From: Candidatus Omnitrophota bacterium
GTDB taxonomy: Bacteria > Omnitrophota > Koll11 > 1-14-0-20-64-10
Direction of reading: 5' to 3'
Length of the DNA stretch: 64,000 nt
Assembly: GCA_023818695.1 (NCBI GenBank)
Contig: JAMWCF010000001.1
Location: 248,001 to 312,000 of the forward strand
Every line of letters begins with the position of its first letter. The stretch's first letter is position 1. The notes below the pieces were generated by a model. That model was not told the DNA's origin, did not search any database, and saw nothing but the letters and a program-made list of their open reading frames with translations. A program made the position numbers and the translations under genes. Shown here in pieces: positions 32,209 through 40,485 of this stretch.

Positions 32209-33919
32209 TGATCTGAAACTATGGCTCCGGTCCTTTCTGAAGCAGATCCGGCTTTTTCCCGCTCTGCGGGCGATTCTGCGGCTGTGGAAGATCGCGTCTG
32301 ACCGGCCTCTGCGGCGGCAGGAGAACCAGCTCAGGCAGGAATTCGCCGCGTTCAAGAAGCATGTCGGCTCCTCTCTGCTGTGGTCCGCTTCCTCTGGGCG
32401 GGCCGGCAGAAGGGCTCTTGTCATCAGCGTCGGGTTCCCCAGCGGCATCAAAGCGGAACTTGGGCTGATCCAAGGGCTGCGGGCGGCCGGATATGAACCG
32501 GTGGTTCTCGCCAAAAGAGAGCCCTGGGTCGCCGCCTACTACCGGCTGGCTGGCCTTCGGGAAATCCTTTTCTGGGACCAATTCATCCGTCCACTGGCGC
32601 CGAGTGCGGTTTTGTCTGCGTTTGACCGGGTGGAAACAATGGCCAGCCTGCTCAAAGTGACGCGGGAAGGAGTCCGTGTCGGTCGGTTCGCGGCATCTAC
32701 CTGCCTTCGAAACCTTCGAGTGGGAACCTTGGATTTGAAAGATCCTTCCATAAGGACGGCGGTCCGCATCGCTTTGGGGGAGTCGATGACCCACGCCGAC
32801 GCCGCGGTACGGATCCTCCGAATCATCCAACCGCAGCTGGCGCTGTTTGTAGACAGAGGATACACTCCGCAGGGAGAGATCTTCGATCGGTGCCTGGCGG
32901 CCGGGGTCGATGCCGTCACATGGAACATCGCCCACAAAAACAACGTCCTGATGCTCAAACGGTACACCCCGGAAAACAGGGACGATCATCCGGCCTCCCT
33001 GTCGGAGGAGTCCTGGCGGCGAATCCAGCGTCTGCCATGGTCCAGGGAAAAGGGGGACCGGATCCGCCAGGAGTTGTTCGAGGCGTACGCCTCCGGCGAC
33101 TGGTACAGCGAGGTCGGCACCCAGTTTCTCGCGAAGATGGCGTCGGCGGCGCAGTTGAAAGAACGGATCGGCCTGGACGGCTCCAAAAAAACAGCTGTGA
33201 TCTTCCCTCACATCCTCTGGGACGGCACCTTCTTCTGGGGGCATGACCTGTTCGACAGTTACGAGCAATGGCTGGTGGAGACCGTGCGGGCCGCCTGCGC
33301 CAATAGGAACGTAAACTGGATCATTAAGATCCATCCCGCGAACTTGATCAAAAACGCCAGAGACGGGGTAACGGGGCAGCCGGCGGAGCTGGCCGTGATT
33401 GCAAAGCAGGTCGGCCGGCTGCCGGACCACATCCGGATGATCCAGCCGGAGAGCGATATCAGCACCTTCTCCCTCTACGGAATCTCCGATTACTGTGTTA
33501 CCGTCAGGGGCACGGTGGGGATCGAGGCGGCGCTGTTCGGAATCCCGGTCCTGACCGCTGGAACAGGCCGGTACGACAGGAAAGGGTTTACCATCGATTC
33601 CGAAACCAGAGAGGAGTATCTCTCGAGGATTGCCCGAATCCAGGATCTGCCCCGACTGACCCCGAACGAGGTCGAGCTGGCGGAACGATTCGCCAGCGGC
33701 ATCTTCCTCTGGCGACCTCTGCCGATTCGCTCCTTCACCCTCGAGTACCAGAAAGACAGTCGGGCTTCCATCAAAACGGAGATCCTCCCCAAAACGGAAC
33801 GCCAGTGGCGGAAAGCGCCTGACGTGGCCGCCTTCGCGGCATGGGTCGCCGGCTCGAAGGAAACCGATTTTCTGTCCGGCGTTTCTCCGGAACAACCGGC
33901 GATGGCCACCCATCCATGA
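32165..33919 (+). CDS. Capsule polysaccharide synthesis protein (KpsS/KpsC-like)
   Basis: Predicted cytoplasmic transferase of 584 residues related to the Capsule_synth family. The GT-B-like C-terminal half carries IIKIHPANLI, then PESDISTFSLYGISDYCVTV and RGTVGIEAALFGIPVLTAG, matching the KpsS/KpsC nucleotide-binding pattern. The N-terminal 80 residues are basic and helical. In group 2 capsules this family adds beta-Kdo linkers to the lipid anchor; related proteins act in other loci. The start is uncertain: ATG at 32165 overlaps the CBS gene by 44 nt, and a TTG at 32186 is the alternative. Its stop overlaps the next ATG. Confidence 0.75.
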   Translation: MSLSTSRLPTNRSNDDLKLWLRSFLKQIRLFPALRAILRLWKIASDRPLRRQENQLRQEFAAFKKHVGSSLLWSASSGRAGRRALVISVGFPSGIKAELGLIQGLRAAGYEPVVLAKREPWVAAYYRLAGLREILFWDQFIRPLAPSAVLSAFDRVETMASLLKVTREGVRVGRFAASTCLRNLRVGTLDLKDPSIRTAVRIALGESMTHADAAVRILRIIQPQLALFVDRGYTPQGEIFDRCLAAGVDAVTWNIAHKNNVLMLKRYTPENRDDHPASLSEESWRRIQRLPWSREKGDRIRQELFEAYASGDWYSEVGTQFLAKMASAAQLKERIGLDGSKKTAVIFPHILWDGTFFWGHDLFDSYEQWLVETVRAACANRNVNWIIKIHPANLIKNARDGVTGQPAELAVIAKQVGRLPDHIRMIQPESDISTFSLYGISDYCVTVRGTVGIEAALFGIPVLTAGTGRYDRKGFTIDSETREEYLSRIARIQDLPRLTPNEVELAERFASGIFLWRPLPIRSFTLEYQKDSRASIKTEILPKTERQWRKAPDVAAFAAWVAGSKETDFLSGVSPEQPAMATHP

Positions 33920-35148
33920 CCGAGTCGCTGCAGGTTCTTCACCTCAACACCTGGGACAATGCCGGCGGATCGGGCAGGGCCTCCTACCGCCTGCACCAGG
34001 GGCTGAAAAAAAGGGGCGTCCGTTCCAGGATGCTGGTCGGCCACAAACGGACCGACGACCCAGATGTCGCTCTAATGGGAAGCTTCCTGGACCGGCTGGC
34101 CGGCGGAATCTGCAACGCCGCCGGTTTTCATTACCTCTTTTATCCCAGTTCGCTGCGAATCCACAAACACCCCTGGGTGCGAGAGGCCGACATCATCCAA
34201 ATGTACAACACACACGGAGCCTACTTCAGCCACTGGGTCCTGGCCCGCCTAAGCCAGGAGAAACCAGTCATCTGGCGGCTCTCCGACATGTGGGCCCTGA
34301 CCGGCCACTGCTCCTATTCATATGAATGCGAGCGCTGGAAAACGGGATGCGGTTCCTGCCCCCATCTGAAGGAATATCCAGCTCTGCCGTGGGATATCAC
34401 CGGACTGCTGTGGAAAATCAAAGATCGGATCTACTCCCGCAGCCGCCTGGCTATTGTCTGCCCCTCCCGCTGGCTCATGAACCTGGCGATGGAAAGCCCC
34501 CTTTTGAACCGGTTCCCGATCCATTGGATTCCCAACGGACTGGATTTGGAGCTGTTCAGACCTCATCCGAAAAAAGAGGCGAAAAACCGATTCGGCATTC
34601 CGCAGGAGAACAAGGTGATCCTGTTCAGCGCCTCCTCGATCCTGTCGCCCCGCAAAGGGGCGGCTTACCTGACGACGGCGCTGGGCCGATTGAACGGTTC
34701 ATTGGCCAAGACAACGCTGTTGATCGTCGGGGCGGGAGCCCGGTTGTTTGAAAGCAGACTGTCGGTCGACGTGAAAAGGGTCGAAGCAGTGGAGGGGGAC
34801 GAGCCATTGAGCTGGATCTATTCAGCGGCCGACCTGTTCGTCCTGCCGACCCTGGCCGACAACCTTCCCAACGGGATTCTCGAAAGCATGGCCTGCGGGA
34901 CGCCGGCGGTCTCTTTCCGGGTCGGCGGAGTTCCGGAGGCAGTCCGGCACATGGAAACCGGCTACGCGGCGGCGCCGGGAGCAGCGGATGATCTGTCAAA
35001 AGGGATCCGGCTCCTGCTGGAGGACGACCTCTTGAGGGAGCGGATGGGCCGTCGCTGCCGGGAGGTTACGGAACGGGAATACGGCGAAGAGACGCAGACG
35101 GACCGGTTCGAGAAATTGTACAGAGAGATCTTGAAGGAGAGGCGGTGA
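33916..35148 (+). CDS. Glycosyltransferase family 4
   Basis: Retaining GT-B glycosyltransferase of 410 residues. The N-terminus (VLHLNTWDNAGGSGRASYRL) holds the acceptor-binding glycine loop. A cysteine-rich insert, GHCSYSYECERWKTGCGSC, is characteristic of a GT4 subfamily found in exopolysaccharide clusters. The C-terminal donor domain has WIPNGLDLELFRP, PRKGAAYL and the E-x7-E region LPNGILESMACGTPAVSF. ATG at 33916 overlaps the upstream stop. The next gene begins in its stop codon, forming a run of three coupled glycosyltransferases. Confidence 0.92.
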   Translation: MTESLQVLHLNTWDNAGGSGRASYRLHQGLKKRGVRSRMLVGHKRTDDPDVALMGSFLDRLAGGICNAAGFHYLFYPSSLRIHKHPWVREADIIQMYNTHGAYFSHWVLARLSQEKPVIWRLSDMWALTGHCSYSYECERWKTGCGSCPHLKEYPALPWDITGLLWKIKDRIYSRSRLAIVCPSRWLMNLAMESPLLNRFPIHWIPNGLDLELFRPHPKKEAKNRFGIPQENKVILFSASSILSPRKGAAYLTTALGRLNGSLAKTTLLIVGAGARLFESRLSVDVKRVEAVEGDEPLSWIYSAADLFVLPTLADNLPNGILESMACGTPAVSFRVGGVPEAVRHMETGYAAAPGAADDLSKGIRLLLEDDLLRERMGRRCREVTEREYGEETQTDRFEKLYREILKERR

Positions 35149-36098
35149 GCGACGAGCCGGTTGTCTCGATCGTCACCCCCTCTTTCAACCAGGGGCCTTT
35201 CCTGGAAGAGACAATCCTCTCGGTGCTGAACCAGTCGTATCCCCGTGTGGAGTACCACGTGATGGACGGCGGGTCGACCGACGAAAGCGTGGCGGTCATC
35301 CGCAAACACGCCGGCCGGCTGGCCTCCTGGGTGAGCGAGCGGGACGCCGGTCAGGCGGACGCGATCAACAAGGGCTGGGCCCGTTCCACCGGCGAGATCC
35401 TGGCTTACCTGAACGCCGACGACCAGTACATGCCTGGGGCCATCGCGGCGGCGGTGGATTTAATGCGCCGACATCCGGAAACGGGGATCCTCTACGGAGC
35501 ATGCTGTTCTTTTTTCCCCGACGACCCGGCCGGTCGTCTCTACGAACCACCGGTTTTCAGCCTGAAGCGGCTCCTTCTGGAAAACTTCATTCCACAGCCG
35601 ACCGTTTTCATCCGTCGGGAGGTGCTCCGGAAAACCGGCATGCTCAACCGATCGTTGCGCTACTGCCTGGATTACGATCTCTGGATCCGGGCAGCGATCA
35701 TCGGCATCCGATTCGAAAAATTCGACGGCTCGCCGCTCGCCAAATTCCGGCTCTGGCAGGGATCCAAAACATCGGGAGATGCCGAGGGGTGGGCCAGGGA
35801 ACGTCTCGACGTTCTGAACCAGCTCTTCGAGGCGGTTTCCCCCGCTTCAGAGCTGGCGCGGATGAAATCGATCGCACTGGCGAAAGGGTACGCGAGCGTC
35901 GCTTATGGGGCCTCTTTGACCGGCAATAACCGGACGGCTCGCCATTTCCTGGGCAAGGCGATCGCCGCCGACCCGAAAATCATCGGGGATGCCCAATTCA
36001 TCCGAACCGGTCTCCTTTCCCTGATGCCGGACCGTTCTTCGGCCGCCATCCGGCGGCTCCTGTGGAAAAACCGAAGGGAACAGCGGGTGGGGCGGTGA
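35145..36098 (+). CDS. Glycosyltransferase family 2
   Basis: Inverting GT-A enzyme of 317 residues. It opens with VSIVTPSFNQGPFLEETI, and the nucleotide-sugar strand ends in MDGGSTD. SERDAGQADAINKGW and LNADDQYMPGA hold the DxD-type metal site, and the catalytic base region is about residues 175-190. The C-terminal third is variable helical sequence. GTG at 35145 overlaps the preceding stop. The donor sugar is not predictable. No membrane segment is seen, so it probably acts at the cytoplasmic face on a lipid-linked oligosaccharide. Confidence 0.92.
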   Translation: MSDEPVVSIVTPSFNQGPFLEETILSVLNQSYPRVEYHVMDGGSTDESVAVIRKHAGRLASWVSERDAGQADAINKGWARSTGEILAYLNADDQYMPGAIAAAVDLMRRHPETGILYGACCSFFPDDPAGRLYEPPVFSLKRLLLENFIPQPTVFIRREVLRKTGMLNRSLRYCLDYDLWIRAAIIGIRFEKFDGSPLAKFRLWQGSKTSGDAEGWARERLDVLNQLFEAVSPASELARMKSIALAKGYASVAYGASLTGNNRTARHFLGKAIAADPKIIGDAQFIRTGLLSLMPDRSSAAIRRLLWKNRREQRVGR

Positions 36099-37216
36099 GC
36101 CGGACAGCGGTTATCCCCTTGGGTTCTTTCCACCTCTCCGGCGGGGTAAAGGTGTTGATCCGGCTGGCAACCGGATTGATCCGCCGGGGCTGGGCGGTCC
36201 GGTTCCTGGTCCCGGATTACGGCTCACAATCCCCTCTTCCTCTGGAGCAGGGGATCAGCGTCCAGGTCGTCGGGTGCGGTCCCGCTTCCTGGCCGAAACC
36301 GTTGCGGCAGTTCCTCTATTACCTGAAGCTCTGCCGTCTCTCGGCGAGGGGGGCTGACCTGATCCTGGCGAATTATTACCTGACCGCCTACTGCGCCTTC
36401 TTCTCATCGATCGGCGCCAGACCAAAACCAGCGATCCTGTGGTACATCCAGGCATACGAAGCAGGCAGCCACGGCATTCTGGCCGACGCCGGCTTTGTGA
36501 GCCGGGGAATCCGGACCATTCTGGCCTCCGTGAGCTACCGGCTGCCGCTGCGGATCTTCTGCGTATCGGAGTGGGTCAAAAAGAGGATCGGGCGAAAGGA
36601 CGCCGAGGTGCTTCATCCGCCGGCGCTGGACTTGTCGGTTTTCATCCCCTGCGGGCGGTCGTTCGGATCGGACCGCTTGACGATCGGCGTCATCGGCAGG
36701 AAAGGGAAAACCAAAGGGTACGGCGATTTTCTCAAAGCACTGGAGACCCTTAAGGAGAAGGAAAAGATCCGGATCCTGGTGGTCGCCCCGGGACCGCCGG
36801 AGGTTCCCCTGCCAACCGGCTGCGAGGCGCAAGCGATTCGGGCGCAACGGGAAGATGAGATGGCCGCCTTTTACCGGCGGTGCGACATCTTCGTGCTCTC
36901 CTCCCGGATGGAGGGATTTCCGCTTCCGCCGCTGGAGGCGATGGCCTGCGGGTGCGCGGTTGTCACCACAGACTGCGGGGGGATGCGGGAATATGCGAAG
37001 GACGGAACGAATTGCCTGATTGTTCCCGCGGCGAACCCCCGCGCGCTGGCGCAGGCGATCCTCCGGCTCCTGCAGGATTCCTCCCTGCGCCGGAAACTGA
37101 TCGGAGGCGGGCAGGAGACGGCGGAGCGGTTCGGCTGGGAGCCGATGCTGGAGAGGTTTCTCGGGAGGATCCCCATTCCAGCAGTACCGGCGCAGCCGCA
37201 GCTCATGGTAAAATGA
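36095..37216 (+). CDS. Glycosyltransferase family 4
   Basis: GT-B enzyme of 373 residues. The N-terminal domain has GSFHLSGGVKVLIRLA. The donor domain has IGVIGRKGKTKGYGDFLKAL, FVLSSRMEGFPLPPLEAMA (the E-x7-E motif) and VVTTDCGGMREYAKDG. GTG at 36095 overlaps the stop of the GT2 gene. The 3' end contains an extended -10 promoter for the following CDP-sugar block, so this gene closes its operon while transcription restarts inside its last codons. Confidence 0.9.
   Translation: MSRTAVIPLGSFHLSGGVKVLIRLATGLIRRGWAVRFLVPDYGSQSPLPLEQGISVQVVGCGPASWPKPLRQFLYYLKLCRLSARGADLILANYYLTAYCAFFSSIGARPKPAILWYIQAYEAGSHGILADAGFVSRGIRTILASVSYRLPLRIFCVSEWVKKRIGRKDAEVLHPPALDLSVFIPCGRSFGSDRLTIGVIGRKGKTKGYGDFLKALETLKEKEKIRILVVAPGPPEVPLPTGCEAQAIRAQREDEMAAFYRRCDIFVLSSRMEGFPLPPLEAMACGCAVVTTDCGGMREYAKDGTNCLIVPAANPRALAQAILRLLQDSSLRRKLIGGGQETAERFGWEPMLERFLGRIPIPAVPAQPQLMVK
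37206..37214 (+). promoter_or_regulatory. Extended -10 promoter before rfbF
   Basis: TGgTAAAAT, an extended -10 element overlapping the last codons and stop of the preceding glycosyltransferase. No good -35 is seen. It lies 21 nt before the rfbF ATG, so the leader would be about 15 nt with GAGGGAGA at 37225-37232 as ribosome-binding site. It would allow the CDP-dideoxyhexose genes to be transcribed separately. Confidence 0.55.
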
Positions 37217-37235
37217 TGGCTTTCGAGGGAGAACC

Positions 37236-38072
37236 ATGCAAAAACCGCCTGTGATGGTCCTCTGCGGGGGATTGGGAAGCCGCCTCCAGGAGGAAACCGA
37301 GTCGAAACCAAAGCCGATGATCGAGATTGGTGGAAGGCCAATCCTTTGGCACATCATGAAGATCTATTCCGCCCAGGGATTTAAAGATTTCATCCTGTGC
37401 CTCGGCTACAAGGGCCACCTCATCAAGGACTTCTTCCTGAATTACCGGGCATACCAGAGCGATCTCATTGTTGATCTGGGGATAGGCAAACCGGATCCGC
37501 CGCACAACCTTCAATTCGTCAGCGACCACCCGGAAGATGAGAATTGGACCGTCACCCTGGTGGAGACGGGGGCCAACGCCCAAACAGGTGCCCGAGTCCG
37601 GAAAGCGGCCCGCTATCTGGATAAAGCATCGCGATTCTGTCTCACATACGGAGATGGGCTGGCGGACATAGACTTGGAAGCTCTGCTCGACTGTCACGAG
37701 AAACACGGACGAATCGGCACGGTCACCGGCGTGCGTCCGCCCGGCCGTTTCGGCGAGCTCGAAGTGGACAAGAACGGCCTCGCCACCCAGTTCAATGAAA
37801 AACCTCAGTTGGAAGAAGGATGGATCAACGGCGGCTTCTTTGTTTTTGAGAAGGAATTCGTGGAAAAATACCTCCCCAACCGGGACGATCTCGTCCTGGA
37901 GCAGGAACCTCTTCAAAAGCTGACGCGCGACAATCAGTTGACCGTTTATGAGCACAGGGGCTTCTGGCAGCCGATGGACACTTATCGGGAGTTCAAGTTC
38001 CTCAACGACTTGTGGGCCACCGGAGAACCTCCGTGGGTGAGGAAAAACCAGATGATCCGAAAAATCCAATGA
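37236..38072 (+). CDS. rfbF: Glucose-1-phosphate cytidylyltransferase
   Basis: Makes CDP-glucose from CTP and glucose 1-phosphate, first step toward CDP-3,6-dideoxyhexoses. The 278-residue product has VLCGGLGSRLQEETESKPKP, the cytidylyltransferase variant of the nucleotide-binding loop. PMIEIGGRPILWHIMK, LTYGDGLADID (metal site) and EGWINGGFFVFE follow. Length and motifs match RfbF/AscA/DdhA closely. It starts the rfbF-rfbG-rfbH block, has its own promoter, and overlaps rfbG by 4 nt. Confidence 0.95.
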   Translation: MQKPPVMVLCGGLGSRLQEETESKPKPMIEIGGRPILWHIMKIYSAQGFKDFILCLGYKGHLIKDFFLNYRAYQSDLIVDLGIGKPDPPHNLQFVSDHPEDENWTVTLVETGANAQTGARVRKAARYLDKASRFCLTYGDGLADIDLEALLDCHEKHGRIGTVTGVRPPGRFGELEVDKNGLATQFNEKPQLEEGWINGGFFVFEKEFVEKYLPNRDDLVLEQEPLQKLTRDNQLTVYEHRGFWQPMDTYREFKFLNDLWATGEPPWVRKNQMIRKIQ

Positions 38073-39079
38073 ACCCCGCCGACGAGAAAAGCTTCTTTTG
38101 GCGCGACCGGCCGGTCTTTGTGACCGGCGCCAGCGGCCTGCAGGGAAGCTGGCTGACCCGGGCCCTGGCCGGGCTGCAAGCCAACGTGGTTGTGCTGATG
38201 CGGGACTGGGTGCCGCAATCGGAGCTGTGCCGGTCGGGGTTGATCGAACAGGTCCGGGTGGTCCGGGGGGAGATGACCGACCAGGCCCTGATCGAACGGA
38301 TCCTGGGGGAATACGAGATCGATACCGTTTTCCATCTAGCCGCGCAGACGATCGTCACCATCGCCAATCGGAACCCCTTGTCCACCCTCGACACGAACAT
38401 CCGGGGGACATGGACGTTGCTGGAGGCCAGCCGCCGCTGTCCGACCGTCAAACAGATCGTGGCGGCTTCTTCGGACAAAGCGTACGGTTCGCAGGCCGAG
38501 CTGCCGTACCGGGAGGAGGCCCCCCTGATCGGCCGGCATCCTTACGATGTCAGCAAATCCTGCGCGGATCTCCTGGCCCAGTCATTCGCCAAAACGTTCG
38601 GCGTTCCCGTGGTGATCGCCCGCTGCGGCAACCTGTACGGCGGGGGAGACCTGAACTGGAATAGGATCGTGCCAGGCACGATCCGTTCCGTCATCCGGGG
38701 CGAGAGGCCGGTCATCCGGTCGGATGGAACGCTGACGCGGGATTATTTCTATGTCGAGGATGGCGCTAACGCCTACCTCCAGGCGGCGCAGAAGCTGGCG
38801 GAGGACCGCTCCCTGGTCGGGGAGGCCTTCAATTTCAGCAACGAACAGCCGATGAACGTTCTTCAGATCACCCGGGAGATCTTGAAGGTGATGAAACGGC
38901 AGGACCTGGAACCGATCATCCAGAACCAGACCTCCAACGAAATTCCGCACCAGTATCTCGACGCCTCGAAAGCCAGAAAGCGGCTGGGCTGGAAACCGAT
39001 CTTCACGATGGAAGAAGCCCTTCACAAAACGGTGGACTGGTATGAAAAATTCTTTAACGACGGCAAACAAAACAATTAA
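38069..39079 (+). CDS. rfbG: CDP-glucose 4,6-dehydratase
   Basis: Converts CDP-glucose to CDP-4-keto-6-deoxyglucose with bound NAD+. The 336-residue SDR has VTGASGLQGSWLTRAL at the N-terminus, LAAQTIVTIANRNP, ASSDKAYGS, YDVSKSCADLLA (catalytic Tyr/Lys) and ARCGNLYGGGDLNWNRIVPG. This last combination is typical of RfbG. ATG at 38069 overlaps the rfbF stop; an open extension to 38012 lacks homology. It is followed by an overlapping epimerase-like gene before rfbH. Confidence 0.94.
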   Translation: MNPADEKSFFWRDRPVFVTGASGLQGSWLTRALAGLQANVVVLMRDWVPQSELCRSGLIEQVRVVRGEMTDQALIERILGEYEIDTVFHLAAQTIVTIANRNPLSTLDTNIRGTWTLLEASRRCPTVKQIVAASSDKAYGSQAELPYREEAPLIGRHPYDVSKSCADLLAQSFAKTFGVPVVIARCGNLYGGGDLNWNRIVPGTIRSVIRGERPVIRSDGTLTRDYFYVEDGANAYLQAAQKLAEDRSLVGEAFNFSNEQPMNVLQITREILKVMKRQDLEPIIQNQTSNEIPHQYLDASKARKRLGWKPIFTMEEALHKTVDWYEKFFNDGKQNN

Positions 39080-39521
39080 AGGGGTGGAGATCCATCCGCT
39101 CAAACAGATCCCGGATGAGCGGGGCAAGATCATGCACATGCTCAAGAGCACCGATCCTTTTTTCGAGCGGTTCGGCGAGATCTACTTTTCGGTGGTCTAT
39201 CCGGGAGTGGTCAAGGGATGGCACCTTCACGAAAAGATGACGCTCAACTACGCGGTCGTCAGTGGCTCCATCAAGCTGGTCCTCTACGATAACCGCCAGG
39301 ATTCCCCAACGCGGTCGGCCCTCCAGGAGATCTTCCTGGGGGAATCGAACTACTGCCTGGTGAAGATCCCACCACTGGTTTGGAACGGGTTCAAGGGAAT
39401 CGGCACCGTTTCCGCGATTGTGGCCAACTGCGCGACCATCCCGCATGATCCGGCTGAAATGCGGCGTCTGGATCCCCGGTCGGGAGAGATTCCCTACGAC
39501 TGGGAGCTTCAGCACAGATAA
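39042..39521 (+). CDS. RmlC-like sugar 3,5-epimerase/cupin
   Basis: A 159-residue cupin of the dTDP-4-dehydrorhamnose 3,5-epimerase superfamily. The core keeps DERGKIMHML and the region of the catalytic histidine, GVVKGWHLHEK. VSGSIKLVLYDNR and IPPLVWNGF follow; in canonical RmlC the last segment reads HGF. It overlaps rfbG by 38 nt and sits between rfbG and rfbH, so a CDP-keto-sugar is the likely substrate. It could also supply the missing RmlC function for the rml genes at 8026-10630; sequence alone does not decide. Somewhat shorter than RmlC (about 180). Confidence 0.8.
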   Translation: MKNSLTTANKTIKGVEIHPLKQIPDERGKIMHMLKSTDPFFERFGEIYFSVVYPGVVKGWHLHEKMTLNYAVVSGSIKLVLYDNRQDSPTRSALQEIFLGESNYCLVKIPPLVWNGFKGIGTVSAIVANCATIPHDPAEMRRLDPRSGEIPYDWELQHR

Positions 39522-39543
39522 GCTGCTGCCCATCGCAACCCCC

Positions 39544-40485
39544 ATGAGCTGGAAACACAGGAAAGTTCTCGTCACCGGTGCCACCGGCTTCATCGGGTCC
39601 CATCTGGTTGAACGCCTTGTGGACCTCGAGGCCGAGGTGGAATGCTGGGCTGCTTCCGAAAAACGGCTGGCTCGGCTGGCGCGGGTGCGCGATCGGATCG
39701 ATCTGCGCATGATCGACATCCGGGATCTGGCCCGGGTCGCCGAGGCGACCCGCCGTTGTCAGCCGGAGATCGTCTACCATCTGGCTGCCTACGGGGTGAA
39801 TTTCGATGAACGGGATATGCAACCAGCGGTGGACATCAACATCCGGGGGACTGTCCATCTCCTGGAAGCATTAAAGGGGATGCCGATCAAGAGAATCATT
39901 GCGGCCGGAACCTGGGCGGAATACGGACCGAAAGACCACCCCGCGCAGGAAGAGGACCCTCTGGAGCCGGTGGGGACCTACGGGACCACCAAGGCCACGG
40001 CCACCACCATTGCCATGAAGATGGCGGTCCAGGACAATCTTCCGCTGGTGGTCCTAAGACCCTTTTCAGTCTACGGACCGGGGGAAGGGGATTACAAATT
40101 CGTTCCCATCGTCATCCGCGCCTGTTTGAAAAAAACACCCCCAAAATTGACCAGCTGCCGGCAGGTCAGGGACTACGTTTACATCGAAGACGCGGTGGAG
40201 GCGTTCATCAAGGCGGCCGACGCGCGGTTGGAAACCCCCATCGTCTTGAACATCGCTTCGGGTCGGCCGGTGCAGCTCAAAGAGCTGGTCGACGCCGTGG
40301 TGCGCCATTTTCCGGGCATCCAGCCGGATTTCGGGGCGATGCCCGACAGAGAAAACGAGATATGGTCGATTCGGGCCGACATCTCCAAGGCGAAGAAACT
40401 CCTCGGCTGGGAACCGACCCATACCCTGGAGCAGGGAATCACACAGACGATCAGTTGGTTCAAAAACAACCCTCATGGAAACTGA
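39544..40485 (+). CDS. NAD-dependent sugar reductase/epimerase in the CDP-dideoxyhexose block
   Basis: SDR of 313 residues with TGATGFIGSHLVERL, LAAYGVNFDERD, AAGTWAEYGPKDHP (active-site Thr region), and YGTTKATATTIAM with catalytic Tyr/Lys. RPFSVYGPGEG follows. In 3,6-dideoxyhexose loci an SDR at this position is the final 4-keto reductase or epimerase (CDP-abequose, CDP-paratose or CDP-tyvelose forming). That role fits but is inferred. ATG at 39544 begins just before the conserved Rossmann strand; a 22-nt gap separates it from the cupin. It overlaps rfbH by 11 nt. Confidence 0.82.
   Translation: MSWKHRKVLVTGATGFIGSHLVERLVDLEAEVECWAASEKRLARLARVRDRIDLRMIDIRDLARVAEATRRCQPEIVYHLAAYGVNFDERDMQPAVDINIRGTVHLLEALKGMPIKRIIAAGTWAEYGPKDHPAQEEDPLEPVGTYGTTKATATTIAMKMAVQDNLPLVVLRPFSVYGPGEGDYKFVPIVIRACLKKTPPKLTSCRQVRDYVYIEDAVEAFIKAADARLETPIVLNIASGRPVQLKELVDAVVRHFPGIQPDFGAMPDRENEIWSIRADISKAKKLLGWEPTHTLEQGITQTISWFKNNPHGN

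Noticed and set aside
32219..33913. 564-codon open frame on the minus strand
   Set aside because: Antisense to the capsule-synthesis gene, with low-complexity sequence and no motif.
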